A stretch of 64,000 bases of DNA from positions 63,053,666 through 63,117,665 of the forward strand of contig NC_052018.1 in the NCBI RefSeq assembly GCF_015832195.1, written 5' to 3'. Positions 1-12,983 of the stretch are shown piece after piece. The translations under genes and the position numbers were made by a program. Within the stretch, counting starts at the first letter, position 1. Each line of letters opens with the position of its first letter. The notes beneath the pieces were generated by a model. It was not told where the DNA came from. It saw nothing but the letters and a program-made list of their open reading frames with translations, and ran no database searches. The DNA comes from Motacilla alba alba (lineage: Eukaryota > Chordata > Aves > Passeriformes > Motacillidae).

Positions 1-3000
1 TTTCTGGTCATTCAGAGAGGAAGACTTAATGTCATTTTCTAGGGATGCAGTTAAGCCCTGAAATCTTGGCCAAAAAGCTGACTGTTCTGTGCTGACAGTC
101 ACCCACCTGCACCAGCCCCATTTTATTTGTCTAAGGCTACCTCACACTAAGGGTTTTCAACAAAAAGATCCTACACTTTGGGTCTGGGAGCCACCCTAAC
201 TGGAGTCATACTCATTCCACACACAGTCTCTGCAATTGATTGGGCTGGAACAAAAAGACTATTTTTTACAAATCTCTGAGGACATCTACACATGTACAAA
301 AATCTCAGTGACAGTTCATTATAGACAGGAAAGCATTTGATGAAGTAAGGCCAGCCTGTATTCACATTTCCCCTCCTGAATAATTACCAATCATATGTTA
401 CATCTCAGAAATGTGGTGTAAGACTGAACTGTAGTTCAAAACACTGATACAGCATCCACCAGATGGTCCTCAGTATATGAAGTCTCTTTCTTGATCCTGT
501 GTGGGTTGCTTTTCCTGACCAAGATTTCAGCATTCGCCTCAGTCACCACGCAGGATAGCAGTATCATTCTGCATTTGGCTAGACTTCTATCGATCATGGA
601 GAAAATAAATTTCATCACTATGTCTCATCACAGCCACTGAAGACACTAGCACAAGCCATGGCAAAGAGCATCACCAACGTTTTCATTGGCTTCAGTTGGA
701 CTAATACCATTTTCTAATTTCAGCTGCATTTGGCATGGTAGAGGTAACAGGCAACACACAGGTAACTCTGTGTGTCTCGGAAGAGGTGCCCAAGACACAC
801 CAGATGAGTCAGATGCTGGATGTGAATTGGACGCTTTTTCATCAACTGCAGAAAAATGGACTACATGCCTACATTTTAGGTTGCCTCAGTTAAAATAAAA
901 TTAGTGCCAGTTATTACACAAGTTCAGGACGTGTTAAATCCTCTAGACAAGACAAAGTGGGAGCGAAGAGAACTAGCAAATCCAGGCAAAAGAAAAGCCA
1001 GCATGCCTCGGCTGGCGTGACTCAGTGCTAATGGAGCTCCAGCTCTTTTCCACCACTGCCTGCCTAACAATTGGTTAGGTGATATTCTGCTAATCCAAGT
1101 GACCCTCTGGATGCAGATGTTGGTGTGGGTGACTGGCATAGGAATTCCAGCCCATTTCATAGTGGAACTCCTACACACAAGCTGCCTTTGAAAAAAATTC
1201 AACCCAGAGCCCACAGCTGGCCACCACTGGTCTTTAAGCACTGCTGCCTTCTCCAGGCTGTCCAAGACCACTGAGAGTCACTGCTGCATGTTAGAATTGC
1301 CCTCATCCCTAGCTGCAGTGCCTTTACTAGCAATAATTCCAGTCACAACCCAAAGCTCAGAAACTCCCCAAGGGACGTAGCAGGAAGACATCCCTCATCT
1401 AACTAGCAAAATTTGCAAGCTGCAGGAAACCGATGGCAACTTGAAGAGCCATCCTACAGCTTCATTGCCAGAGTTCAGAGTGAACAAGAGCCTCCAGAAG
1501 CCTGTCACTGCATGCAGCAGACACAGTCTCAGCCACACCAGTTACACATGTGTTAATTTTTCTGCAGCAATTGTCAGACCAGATCATGCTGCTTGATGTC
1601 TTCTGTGCAGTCTAGGTTGCCAGTGTCCTACACACATGGATAGTTGGGGGTCTCTAATGCTTACACATCTAAGATGAGGCTTGGGAGGTGAACCACTCCT
1701 CAGAGACCTTCCTGCTCTGAGATACCATGTTCTGTCAGCAACATTTGTTCCTGGCGAGCTCCTCAGACCAGCCAGTTGTCCATCCAACCATTTTCACTAT
1801 GGTTCCCTTAAAACACAAAGTAGTCCCAGAAATTTAAACTTCAGAGTCTCCCTACAAGACTATGGGAAAATGTTAATCAACTACAGACCTGCCCCCAGAA
1901 TTTTAAACCCAGTTGTAGGAGTTGACTACCACTGGCAACTCACTTTCTGACCAGCTTATGAAGGAAGATTTATTACACAGTAAATCTCTGATAATGCCTG
2001 ATGGATGCAGTGAGGATTGTCCCAACTCTGTTGAGCAAAGCTAATTACTAGGCTTTGTAGACTCTTAGAAATTTCTCCATCTGAAGACCCAATTAGACAA
2101 GCAGAATTTGTAAACCATGTAAGATATTTAATGGTGGGGGCCATCTGAAGTCAAGGCTGGCGTTAATATTGACAGCACAGAGATAGTCCAGTCACCATTA
2201 AGGCCGTATGGCTTTGATCCCATGAAAAAAAGTCAGTTCTTGTAACACTTATTAGAGGGCAGTTAGTTTTACGCACACCAAAAAAAAAAAGTTCTTGGGA
2301 AGAGATATTACTGTTTATATTCTTAGTTAAAAAGAAAGAATTTATGCATTCACATATGAAATGTTTAACATTTCTAATGAAAATGGAAACAAGCAGGACA
2401 GTTTTGACCTGTACTGTAGAGTGGTGTAGTGGAATCTGATCCCTGTAATCTAAATATACCCTGCAAGTAGCCATTCCTGTGGGAGGGCTGCATGCAACAG
2501 CAGCAACCATAAACAGGATGATGCACAACATAATTTTTTTTACTTCTTTAAAAACATGTTGTTCTTTTCATAATGAAACTTGAAGTCTGTGTGTCTCTAA
2601 TTCACTCTTTTAATAATTCCGGTGCCTTCCATTTCCACAAAAAAATAATCTTTCACATACTGCTCTCCTCATTTGTCCTGCCACACACAAAGCATTATGC
2701 AGCAGTCTGGCTCAGAGCTATGCTGCAATGCTCAGCCAGTCAGCACATACATTGACTGGCCACTTAGATGCCCCCTCTCAGAATGGATAATGGACTGAAT
2801 CCCAGCAGGGTTTCTCTCCAGAACATTCATTATGGTTTCTACCTAGCCATTTCATGCCATCTACCCAGGATGATATTTTTTATCCTTCTGCTACCAATAC
2901 TTCCTAAGCTGATGAATGGGTTTCACACCTACTGGGCATGAAAGGTGTGGGCTGTTGGGAGGAAGCTAAAGGGAAAGTGACAGACGGAGCAGACAACATA

Positions 3001-4952
3001 ATTTGATAAGCTAATTTACTCAGGATCATGTTCCTTCCTCCTAATGAAGATCCTTTTCTAAGGACACAGGCACTCAAAGACAGCAGATTTCTTTATTACA
3101 TTTTAAAGACATTCTTCAGAAGCTAATGTGGGTGTACGCCTATACCACCAAAGGAAACCATACCCCTCACTGTGTCTGAGTGGCCGGGTTTGACTGCAGC
3201 CACAGTGCACACAGGGTGGCCCTGTGTCTTTCTTGGCTTGGATACATACCAACTTCTGCTTACCTCAGATTCCAGCAGAAATGGCTCTAGTGTCAGACAG
3301 CCTGTCTGACGAGTCAGCTGTGGCCCTTTAGGCAAAAACTCTGGATAAAATACCACAGACAACTTCTACTCCCACTAAAATTAGGATTCCTAGTGGACAG
3401 GTCAAGATCTCTTTTCCATGTGGTCTACAAGACAAAGCTACACAGTGATGACAAATGGGTCCATTCTGTGATGGAAAACTCTAAGAAGTAGGGACCTTCC
3501 GTTTTTTTGCACAGCATGTAGGAACAATGAATTCACAAAACTCCACTGGGAAGACTCTCACCTCCCCCACATCACCACCTCCACACACATGGACGCACAC
3601 AGAGAACACCTTCTCTCAAAATTTAGCCTCCTGAACTTATGAGGAATATTTCAGAGCTCTTCAGCAGAATCAGCCCTCTGGAAACAGAGCTTGTTTTGTG
3701 AGACTGAACTTCTTTCCTTAGACTCTGTCAAGCTCCTCTTAACAGCTGGTGTCCTACAACCCATACTTTGCCTGACCCATCCCCACAGGCAGATCAGACA
3801 TGTGCAAATTTTCCTGAGTCTCTTGCTTATAGTAAATCTCTCCCAGACATTTGATCAAATCACAATGCTGTAACATATAATTACTCTAACTAAAAATTTA
3901 TAATGGAGTTTAACTGATTCTCCATTTCTACCTGTATCTCCAATGGTTCTTGAAGTCATAAATAACTTTATGTTTAAAATTGTAGTGTTTTAGAAGGAAG
4001 TACTGCAATGAAAGATAAAAAGTTCTGATCTTTGCCCTTGCTTCTTATTTCCTCTTCTTCCAAAACTTTGTGAAGAAACACTGAAGTGATGACAAGGAAA
4101 ATATTTATTCCTCTTGCTGCACTGTGGGGGGAGAGGAGGGGAGCATGCAGGAGGAAGACAGGACTATAAGTAATGGAAGGAGCTTTGTAAGGCAAACCTG
4201 TAAACTAGACATGAGTGGATGTTGCAGAAATTTATCAACAATGTTTGTTTGACAAATGCTTTCTGTGACAAGTATCACATTTTATGAGCAGCCTAAAAAA
4301 GTTGATTGAATATGAGAGTAACTGATTTATCATACACATTATTTGATGAAAGATGACAATTTATTGACAAATGATTGGCCTTTTAAAATCAGATCTCAAA
4401 GTCCTCAGTCAAGAAAAACTCTCCTGAGGTCGAATCCTGAAATTTTTAATTTGAACAAGAGATTGCTCCTCACCAGAGTACACAGCTGTTCACTGCAGTC
4501 AAGATGGTGCTTCACCTAGTAAGAAATGCACAGAAGATTAATCTATGCACATGAGATTCTGAGGGTTTTTTCTGGTCTGAAGAATGCATTTCAATGGCTG
4601 TTATTAATAAATGGCATTTTTCTCCCAAATATCTCTAGCATTTTCTCTCCCTATCCAATTGCAGATATTTGTACAAAAGATTCCAGTTAAACTGCATGAA
4701 AGCGCCAATCTTTGGTGCTCATGCAGTCACCATCATCAACACTTGGTCTTTACTGGCACACAGGAGCAGCTTACACCAGGAAAAAGACTCAGGACATCAG
4801 CAGATCCACTCAGAACTGTAACAGCTGTAGCTAGAGTTATCATCAAAATAATTTATTATTTTACATATGCCTTCAATCAACAGCATTTGTAATTAATTAC
4901 ACTTATCACTGATATAGACCAGGCCTTTCATGTTCCTGGTGTTACTACTCAC
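1..4952. other. Unique non-coding DNA, no gene seen
   Basis: No open frame here carries a recognisable domain; the longest (about 115-122 codons on the minus strand, near 0.9-1.3 and 2.2-2.5 kb) have no family resemblance I know. A perfect 8-bp stem with a 3-nt loop sits at 3292-3310. A short G-rich run lies at 4125-4140. I see no CR1, LTR or tandem array in this stretch. Confidence 0.7.
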
Positions 4953-5009
4953 CTTTGCAGACAATCCCATACTAGCTCTGGTCAGCCTTCCATGGTGGTC
5001 ATGTAGACT
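4953..5009 (-). other. Exon-like segment (acceptor plus donor), unproven
   Basis: On the minus strand this 57-nt segment follows a pyrimidine-leaning stretch ending in CTGCAG and is followed at once by a full-consensus donor, AAG|GTGAGT (donor GT is the complement of 4951-4952). The length is 19 codons. One of the three phases is open throughout; the other two meet stops. The 19-residue product does not resemble a protein I recognise. Motif pairs of this kind also arise by chance in 64 kb, so this is only a candidate internal exon. Confidence 0.2.
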
Positions 5010-8000
5010 CTGCAGCATGAAACAGAAATTTCCTTCTGTTGCTGATCTTCACTTGGCATGGTTAAGGAAAAGAGTTTGAAGGGTGTGTGTGCCCATATGA
5101 GTCTAGGAAGGTGGGAACTGGATGGGATGCTGGGAACTGAAATGCCAGTGTAATATTTCATAAACTCAAAAAGTAGAAGATATTTTATAATTTCTTTTGG
5201 CTTATATTTGCCACTGCACCACCCCATCACTCTACTGCCCTCTCTACCCTTATTTTATTTTAATGAGCAATGCTAATTTTGGACCGCTCTAAAGAAAATG
5301 TGCTGCATGAAAGCAGGATATGTTATCATGTGAGAATATAACCAAATTAGAAATTATTGGAATAGCTGCCAACTGTCTAATGCTCAGAAGAAATCTTGTT
5401 TTTATGTCTAAACCAGAAATAATATAATTTTTACTGACTACTTTTATCTCAACAGAATCATATACTCTGAATGTATTTGCATATAGAGTTGAACCCTTCT
5501 TCACTCAAATCACTGCGGAGAAACAAGATTTATACTATTTCATTGCATAGGTACACCAGCACTTTAGATTGTTTGCTTCTGTCAGGACTGCATTTCTCCT
5601 GTGCATGAATGACTCAGTTTAGCTTTCCTGTACGCTACTACTACGTAGTGATATACTGTTGCCAGAGAGGCATGCAAGGAGAATAGGCATTGTGTACAAA
5701 CAGATTTTCACTGAGGATTACACTTGAGTTATTTCTCATTTGTGACTGCTTTCCTCCCTGTCCAAACTTTATAACCATTGCAGGAGGCCAGATGAAGGAG
5801 CCAGAGTTAGAAGAGGACTACTGGTGCTAATCGCCCTTGAGAAGAGTGTTCTACCTAAAACAACTCCTGCTTTAAATCACAACATCAGACACATCTAATT
5901 AAATGTAAATCAGAGAATAGGAGCAAAATAAGTGCCCAGTTGGAGATATTTTGGAGATATCATGACTTGATGGAATCTGGAATCGTGTCCCTCTAGCTTA
6001 AACAGTGTGTCCAAACAGTGTGCTTAAACAGTGTACCAGAATGAATGGAAGCTCTTAAATGGACTATATTAAAAGCAAGGCCAAGTGAGATTTTCATTCT
6101 TAGGCTAGGATACCCTCTTTTCCCACATTTTCTGTCAGTCCCTCATTCTTGTCTCCTTTCTACGATTCTGTCTTTAAACTCTCCACCATATGACATTTGC
6201 AAGAAGAGAACAGAGCAGACCTGGCAGAGTCTGTCTGTGCTGCTGCACTGGATGATGTCATGTACCTGAGATAAGGTGAGATAAGAACCAAGAATTGCTA
6301 GAAATGTCTGATTCTCATTTCTCTTATTAGACTTCCTGCTCAGAGGGTCACCTAACTCACATACCTCCACTGTGACTGATATAGTTGTACATTTTTTTAA
6401 AAATTGTATGTTTAAAATAACCCAAACATTGATACAAAAATAAGTTACAAGTCAAATTCACTGGAGGTGGTTATGTAGTAAAATGGATATGTAAGTAAAA
6501 CAAGTTGGATATAGGTATAGATAGAGTTTTTTAAATAAATAACAGATTTTACTTTCATGCTCAAATTCACTCACTTGTGAAAATGTCCAAACAAAGACAT
6601 CTAATACAGTAGTGGAAACTACCAGAAGTTTTATGATAGCCAGAAATGTCCAAAATACATCCTACATTTTTTGGGACATCTACATAAATGCTGCAGCATT
6701 CCAACCATGGACTGAATTTCACTGTGTATGTATTTGTGTCATGTTTTCTTATTTTTATTGAGTTTGAATTAATCCTTCACCAGAAAAAAATATTACATAC
6801 TGTGACACCAAAAGCAGAGTGGATGAAAGGAAGAGAAAAAATATGAATATCAAGAAATAAGATCAAGTTAAAACACTGATTTTCAAAGTCTGCAATTGTG
6901 ACCAAAATTTTTACTGGAAATTAAGGCATGCCATTAATATAATTCCTCATGACACTACAAAAGGAATCTCGCAGTAAGACATTCAGGTAAAGAAGCTAAC
7001 TTTAGCACTCTTCAAGAAGTAGTAAAGCAGTGGAAACAGAATCTGTATATAAGCATTAAAGCTTTTCCAGGTTTCAAAAGGATTCAATGGGGAAAAAGGT
7101 AAAATAGGTAGTCCACAAAACTTATAACATTATAAACTTTGAATATTGTCAAATAAAAAAGTTTTAAATGCTAAATATAGGTTAAAATACTCATGAGAAA
7201 ATATTGGCATTGCCTACATTTTTCCATTTCAATAAATTCTTGTGTAATTCTTGTGATTCTAATCATAGAGATTAAAAACATTGTGTGGGTTGTCTTATTT
7301 ACCAATACTTTGAAAAATCAAAATACTGTAACTAGTACATTTTACATTAGAATGCTAATGAAAAATATCAGAAGCATGGGTTGCCAAGATATTCTTGAAA
7401 GAAAAACTGAGCTCTTTTCCATGGGAGGAACTTAAAAATTTTTAAAGGTTTTGCTGAATTGTTTTGTTGTTCTGTTAATAACATCACAATTCCAGAACAA
7501 AAAAAGTATTAAGAATGAACGATTCACTGGATCATTCTGTTGTAATGAACCATCACATTCTAAGCAGTTTTTGCTGTGTAGTATAGTATAGAAGGCTGCA
7601 ATCTGGGTGTTTTAAAACAAGTACTTGGATACTATATAAGGTATGTGTTAAATGGGCACATTATTTTATTACCTTGCGTTGGGGCATCACCAGACACTGG
7701 AACCTGGTCATTGCTCAGGAAGCCTCAGAGCAGCCAATAGAATTTTTATACTTCTGAGCATGCACACTGTGTCCAGCTGATGTAGCACACAGCAGGAAAG
7801 GTGCCATGGTCACCTCAGGTTGGTCATGTTATTCTGCAGTACCAGTGGTCTTTCTGGTCATGACACCTGCACAATACAAGTTTGGCCAGTAAATGGGGAT
7901 GCTGAGCTCCTGCTTTGCTGCAATGCCCATTAACTTGGGCCCAGATAAAAATCCACATCCTCTCCCATGGGCAAAATGAGACCACCTAACTTCTCACAAT

Positions 8001-8752
8001 TTAGACAGTCTCAGTGCTCAGTTTGTTGAACTATATAATCAACGTACAAGTGGCTCCTGATTATTTGCCCTTTCACACTGGCAAGCCCTCCCTTGAGGGC
8101 AGAGCAGAGTCTGTCTGCTCTTTGCAAGTTTGTGCTCACTGATCCTGGACTAGCCCTATAAAAAACGTGGTTTCCAGAGCACTGTGTGCTTTGGGTGACA
8201 TTTTCAGAAGTACAAGAGGAGCTTTTGTGTTGGGCTGTGTACATATCAGGAGGTCAACACCAAAGGCAGCAAAGCTGTATTGCCTCCCTGAATAGATAAG
8301 CCCCAGCCCTATTATCAAATAAAGAGATCTTGGCTCTGAAGTGCCTAAGTCACTTTTGGAAAAGTCATATTATTTTGTAAAATGTAACTTGTTTGACTGT
8401 TAGGCTCCTGAGAGAAGTCAGCTGCCTCATATACACAGAAACTTTGACAGACTCAGTAATGCACAGAAAGTATGCATCCAGCCAGCTGCCTCCTTCCTTC
8501 TGTATTTAAAATGCAGCTTCCTACAGGAGCAGGGAAAGATCAGGAATCTGTACCTCACTTCATTCACCCTCAGACACAGAAATACAAGGCATTATTTTGA
8601 GAAGCAGCATGAAAAAATCCATCACAAAAGATAAAAGACTGTGGTTTCCCAACCCACCAGCTCCCTCAGAGGGAGGGGTTTTGTGATGGAAGCTCAGTGT
8701 TGTTGAGGAGAAGGCACACACCACGTCTGTGTAAACATATCCCACACAGTCA
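5010..8752. other. Unique AT-rich non-coding DNA
   Basis: No gene recognised. Three closely spaced copies of a nonamer (AAACAGTGT) occur at 5997-6034, two of them inside an identical 12-mer. The 6.4-7.6 kb portion is notably AT-rich with short A and T runs. No mobile element identified. Confidence 0.7.
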
Positions 8753-8756
8753 GTGA

Positions 8757-8838
8757 CGCACTGATTCCCTGCGAAACACAGAGCGCGCTATTAGCGCTGC
8801 TGCGCGGCGCGGCAGCTGAGGGCTGCTCAGCGCCACGT
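8757..8838. promoter_or_regulatory. Micro CpG cluster with GC hairpin
   Basis: Eleven CpG dinucleotides fall in 82 bp, in a surrounding region where CpG is rare. Within it, 8796-8816 can fold into a stem of about 9 bp (one G-T wobble) with a 3-nt loop. It is too short for a standard CpG island. It could be a small unmethylated regulatory element, a fragment of a GC-rich repeat or a relic promoter. The CpG density is seen directly; the function is inferred. Confidence 0.4.
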
Positions 8839-10200
8839 TTATCTCATGGACTGTCTTGGACAGGGCACAATAGACAGTGAGATGTGTGAGCATGTTCTCA
8901 GCTAGCACAAGTCCTTTTTTCTCTTTTCCAAACAGGCAAAGGAGGGGGTGAGGGCATTACACAAGACAGATCACACGGCTGTCCAGCAGCCACTGAACCA
9001 TAGCATAAAGGCCTTGTTTAGATAAATAATGACTCCTTTACTTTATTCTTAGAACTGGAAGTCTCTAGAACTGTAACATAATGTCCCACAACTGCTTCTG
9101 GCATCTGTTTTTCAGGGAGAGGATTGGGCCATTTATAAGGGGATCCATTTTCACAAAGGTTCGCACTGTTGCAGCGAGAATTCATCTCTTCCCATCAATA
9201 GATCCCATCCCCTTACAAAGGGCAATAAGGCAATGAACTAAGAGTTTCAACACAGTGTTTTGGAAATTAACCAGAAAATCAAATCATGTGCCTTCCTCAG
9301 GCTTCTTCCGATCATCCTACAAAGTGTCCCAGGAATAGACTAAGCAAAGGAAAAAGTAGCATCATCTGAACGGTTTGGATGTGAAGGCATTTCCTTCCCC
9401 ATTGTTTTGGGAAGCGGGGGGTGTTGGAGGTGTTATTACTAGTTTGCGGGTTTTAACTTTATAATCAAGAACTCTTCCAGAATTCAGATTCCTGGTGTGC
9501 TGAGTTCTGGAAATTAGAATAATGAAGCTAACATACTTCCATGTACATGCAAAGTTTAAGATTTCATTATAAACTGAGTATCTGAAGGTGTTCAGAGGAG
9601 ACTTCACTACTCCTAAGACAACCACAGCAGTCTGAAAGGAGATATTTTCCCTCATCTCAGGAAATGAACACAAGAAAGACCAGAGTAAATAATGATGGTT
9701 TACTCCTGAATCCTATCCAGTTTTCTGCTGAGAAACTGCTTTTGTGAAGCACCTGCACTGTGAATAGTTTATTCATCAATTTATTCCTTTTTCCCCAATT
9801 GTGGCTTACTAGAAAATGGCTCATGAACTCTCTTAAATCTATTACATATTTGATATTTACTCTAGTTCAAAAACCATGTTAGTCTGTGGTTAGTTCATAA
9901 CTTGATCGTGAGAGGTTTTACTATTCATTTCAGAGAGCATGCAAGTGTTGACTACATCCCAGAGGCACCTAATTTCTCAACCAAGTGAAGCTCACTTCAG
10001 TGTTTGACAAATTCACTCCATTGGCAAGGAGGCAGTGGATCCTACTCAAATACACATGCAACAGATGTGAGAGTGGGGAAAAGGGAGTGAGAGAAGACAG
10101 AGAGGCAGGGAGATCCTCCATGTGGGGTAACAGACAAGTAACATCTTGCTGTCTGGAGGATTCTTTTGGACAGTGGAGAAAAAGCCCTGGAAGCATGACT
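8839..10200. other. Unique non-coding DNA
   Basis: No gene or repeat recognised. The sequence just after the CpG patch (8,840-9,060) contains forkhead- and GATA-type short words but nothing long enough to assign. Minus-strand open frames near 9.4-9.7 and 10.0-10.3 kb overlap plus-strand frames and lack domains. Confidence 0.65.
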
Positions 10201-10282
10201 AAAAACCTGGTTATATGTTCCCATAAAACATATTCCAGGTAAAATATTCCCATATTCCAGGTAAAAACCTGGGAATATGTTC
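10201..10282. repeat. Nested direct/inverted short repeat
   Basis: Two near-copies of a block beginning AAAAACCTGG (10201-10222 and 10263-10282) flank two copies of CATATTCCAGGTAAAA (10229-10244 and 10251-10266). The inner copy forms a hairpin with the following block: 10251-10262 pairs with 10267-10279 across an AAAA loop, a stem of about 12 bp with one bulged G. The pattern suggests local template-switch duplication. A miniature transposon is less likely, because no target-site duplication is evident. Confidence 0.6.
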
Positions 10283-10918
10283 AAATTAAGCGATAAGGAT
10301 CAGGTAAGATGAGCTACTTTGTGTGTCTGGCTTTCTTTGCACTTCGGGGACATTTACTACTGCAGAAAGTATGGAGGCAAAGAGTAGTTTAATTGACAGG
10401 CTAACACTCATGGATGCGATATTCCAGGGAGACCTCTGCCTAGGCAGGAGAGTGAGCAAATCTTTAAACTGACTGCACAAGTGCTTCTATAATTTTGGCT
10501 TGTTTTTTATCTTTATAATGCTGTAAATTTTAGAATGAACTTTAAAGGGTAACCACTAGACATTACCTGGTTCACAGACAATTTAACTCAGGAAAGCAAG
10601 GGGGTTTTACTCCTGTTGTGAGAGGTAAGATTGGCAGGAGCATAACAAAGTGAAGGTCACTTAGGAATTCTATTTCAAGTATTTTTGAAATAAAACCACA
10701 TAGTGACACCAAGCCATTCAGGAAGCTGTAATTATCTACTCTGTTTTGGAGAATGCTTGTGACAAACCAGCCAGTGTTGCAAGTGGTGGCCTCAAATAAG
10801 AAAAGAAGTCTGTAAAATTCAAGTTTCAGCAGAAACCCAAAGATGACTTTAACCAGGGTTAAAACTGAAACAAAAGCCTACATTACATTAAGATTATTCA
10901 TTAAGATGAACAACCAAG
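10283..10918. other. Unique non-coding DNA
   Basis: Two isolated donor-like words (CAG|GTAAGA at 10301-10309; GAG|GTAAGA near 10625) occur without convincing acceptors. No gene recognised. Confidence 0.6.
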
Positions 10919-10958
10919 ATGCACATGCGCGCACGCGCGCACACACACACACACACAC
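10919..10958. repeat. Alternating purine-pyrimidine (GC/CA)n tract
   Basis: Forty consecutive bases alternate purine and pyrimidine without interruption. The first half mixes GC and CA steps and includes several GCGC stretches; the second half is pure CA. This is a CA microsatellite with a CpG-rich head, and its composition is among the strongest Z-DNA-forming types. A (CT) step run follows directly. Confidence 0.9.
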
Positions 10959-12880
10959 CTCTCTCACAGTTGCTATTGCCTCCGACTAGGAACAGTTCAG
11001 TCTTTTCTTGATGATTTTATATACCCACCCTCTGGGGATACAGCTGACTGCTAGCAATTACCCTTGATACGCCAGCAGGTATTTCCTGAGGGGAAATGAC
11101 TATCCTAATAGCTAGTGGCTGGTAAGCCTCCAGCTGACTGAGGCAGTTTTAACTCCTGACAAACTGGGTCCTGTCCATTCCCCTTGTCACAAGTACTTTA
11201 ATGTCTTCTTTGCAGAGAACTCAATGTTCCTAGAAAAATTTTACATTTTTAAATTTGCACCCACAGTGTTTTATGGGTGCAGAGCTTTGCATCTCTCATT
11301 TCCATTTGCTTCTGGTTTCCAGGCGGTAGAGCAGAAATTTGGAACAGATCACATCATGCCTCAGGTTCCCCAGGTATCTCCACTACTTAGCAAACATAAG
11401 GGTGTGAAGGAAGGTCTCTGAGGATGAAGCATCACAACTGGGGAGGGAGACTTTCCACAAGAGTAACAAGTAACAGAATCCATAGTCCTTCTCAGGGCTG
11501 CATTTTCAAAGGCAGGTGGGATGGTGTCTTTGCCCCTCTGCCACCCTGAGGTGCACATTGCTGCCCCACTGCCAGCTTTGCCATGTTCCTGGGGCACAGC
11601 GTCCTCAGCACATCCTGTACACCTACCTAAGGAGCCTGCTATGCCCAGGCCACGCTGTGTAGCTGCTCTCCTTTGACATGGCAGCAAGGGACTGATCCCA
11701 TATGAATTAGGGCTCCCAGTGGAACCCAAGGTTAGTCTCTCACCGAGGAATTAAAATGACAAGACTGGTGCTCAGCGAGATAATTATCCACAATTGCAAG
11801 TTTTAATCAATGGCAACAACAATATTTCAATAAAGGGAGAAGGGAAAACTAAGTAAAACAACCAACTAATATGCACTACCTAAGCCATGAAGTATGACCA
11901 TCTCACAGTCAGCTTTGCAAAGCTGCACCAGCCAGTTACTTCCTCCTTCCTGTGGTAACATTTCCTTCCCATTTTCAGGCTTTAAAGTTTTCCCACATAA
12001 TAAGATCAGTTCAAGCTACTTCTACTCTTGTGTCTTCCTCTTTCCCACTGGCTCTCTGGTACTTGTGTCAGTTAACTGCTGAAGTTTCTGGTTTTTCTCC
12101 TCTAAATAAAAATACATCTCGTACTAAGAGATCTATCATTCTTCTTTCGTAAGCAAGACTCTTAAACAGGTTTTCATATTTCACAAATTAGCAGGAGCCA
12201 CTTTAATATTATTTTCACCTCTAGCTTTCATATACTTATAGAAGCCATTACCTTACTCTACTATCCTTACTCTCCCTAGGAATATTGAATAATAACTGTC
12301 TAATACACACTTTCTGATATTATTCCCAAAACAAGCCATTTTCCAACCTATAATGTGCCTTTCCTTTTCTCAGAAGTGGCTCTCAGGCAGAACAAATTAC
12401 ATATACAAAGCTAAGGCAACACACAAGCCCTTTGGATCCTATTTATTCTCCTTGGCAGACGCAAACAGGAAGCCCCTCCAGTGGGGGCATATTCACGGTG
12501 GAATGGAGTGCATCTCTTTTTAAGTCAGTTTTCCAGTTTTTCTAGGAGGCTGTCTGTGAAACAGCCAGATGTAAAACATCACTCATCTTAGTAGGATATT
12601 GATAAATCCCATCAAGTTCAATAAGATTTCTGCTTCTCAAGTGTTTTAGCAGTTCTGGAAACTCCACTGCTAAACCTCTCAGGGTGAACATGAATCTAAA
12701 GAGAAGTTGCTCATAAGCTCAAACCCTGCTTTGGCATGTTAGATCAACCTTGGAATTTGTAAAAATTAGGTCCAACTCATTAGGATTCTAGAAAAAAAAA
12801 AGAAAAACTTCTTCCTTTTAGTCCTCTCTTGAGATAAACAAACCCATAAGTCTCCTATTTAAATATTTTCCCTCACTATA
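10959..12880. other. Unique non-coding DNA
   Basis: No gene recognised. A minus-strand frame of 122 codons (11361-11729) has no domain I recognise, no usable signal peptide and no plausible splice context. Nothing else repetitive is visible. Confidence 0.65.
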
Positions 12881-12906
12881 ATATACATACACATATACAT
12901 GAGTGT

Positions 12907-12952
<46 letters not shown>

Positions 12953-12983
12953 CACACATGCACACATTCATGTATATATAATA
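12881..12983. repeat. TA/TATG-rich microsatellite
   Basis: An imperfect (TA)n and (TATG/TACA)n array. The longest uninterrupted TA run is 12922-12947. Flanking degenerate CA and TG steps suggest an old, decaying array. Such sites are prone to length variation and to cruciform extrusion. Confidence 0.9.

Noticed and set aside
924..1271. 115-codon minus-strand frame
   Set aside because: No family resemblance, no splice sites of quality and no codon pattern suggesting selection.
4425..4438. tRNA B-box-like word GGTCGAATCC
   Set aside because: No A-box at the right distance and no cloverleaf can be formed, so neither a tRNA nor a tRNA-derived SINE is supported.
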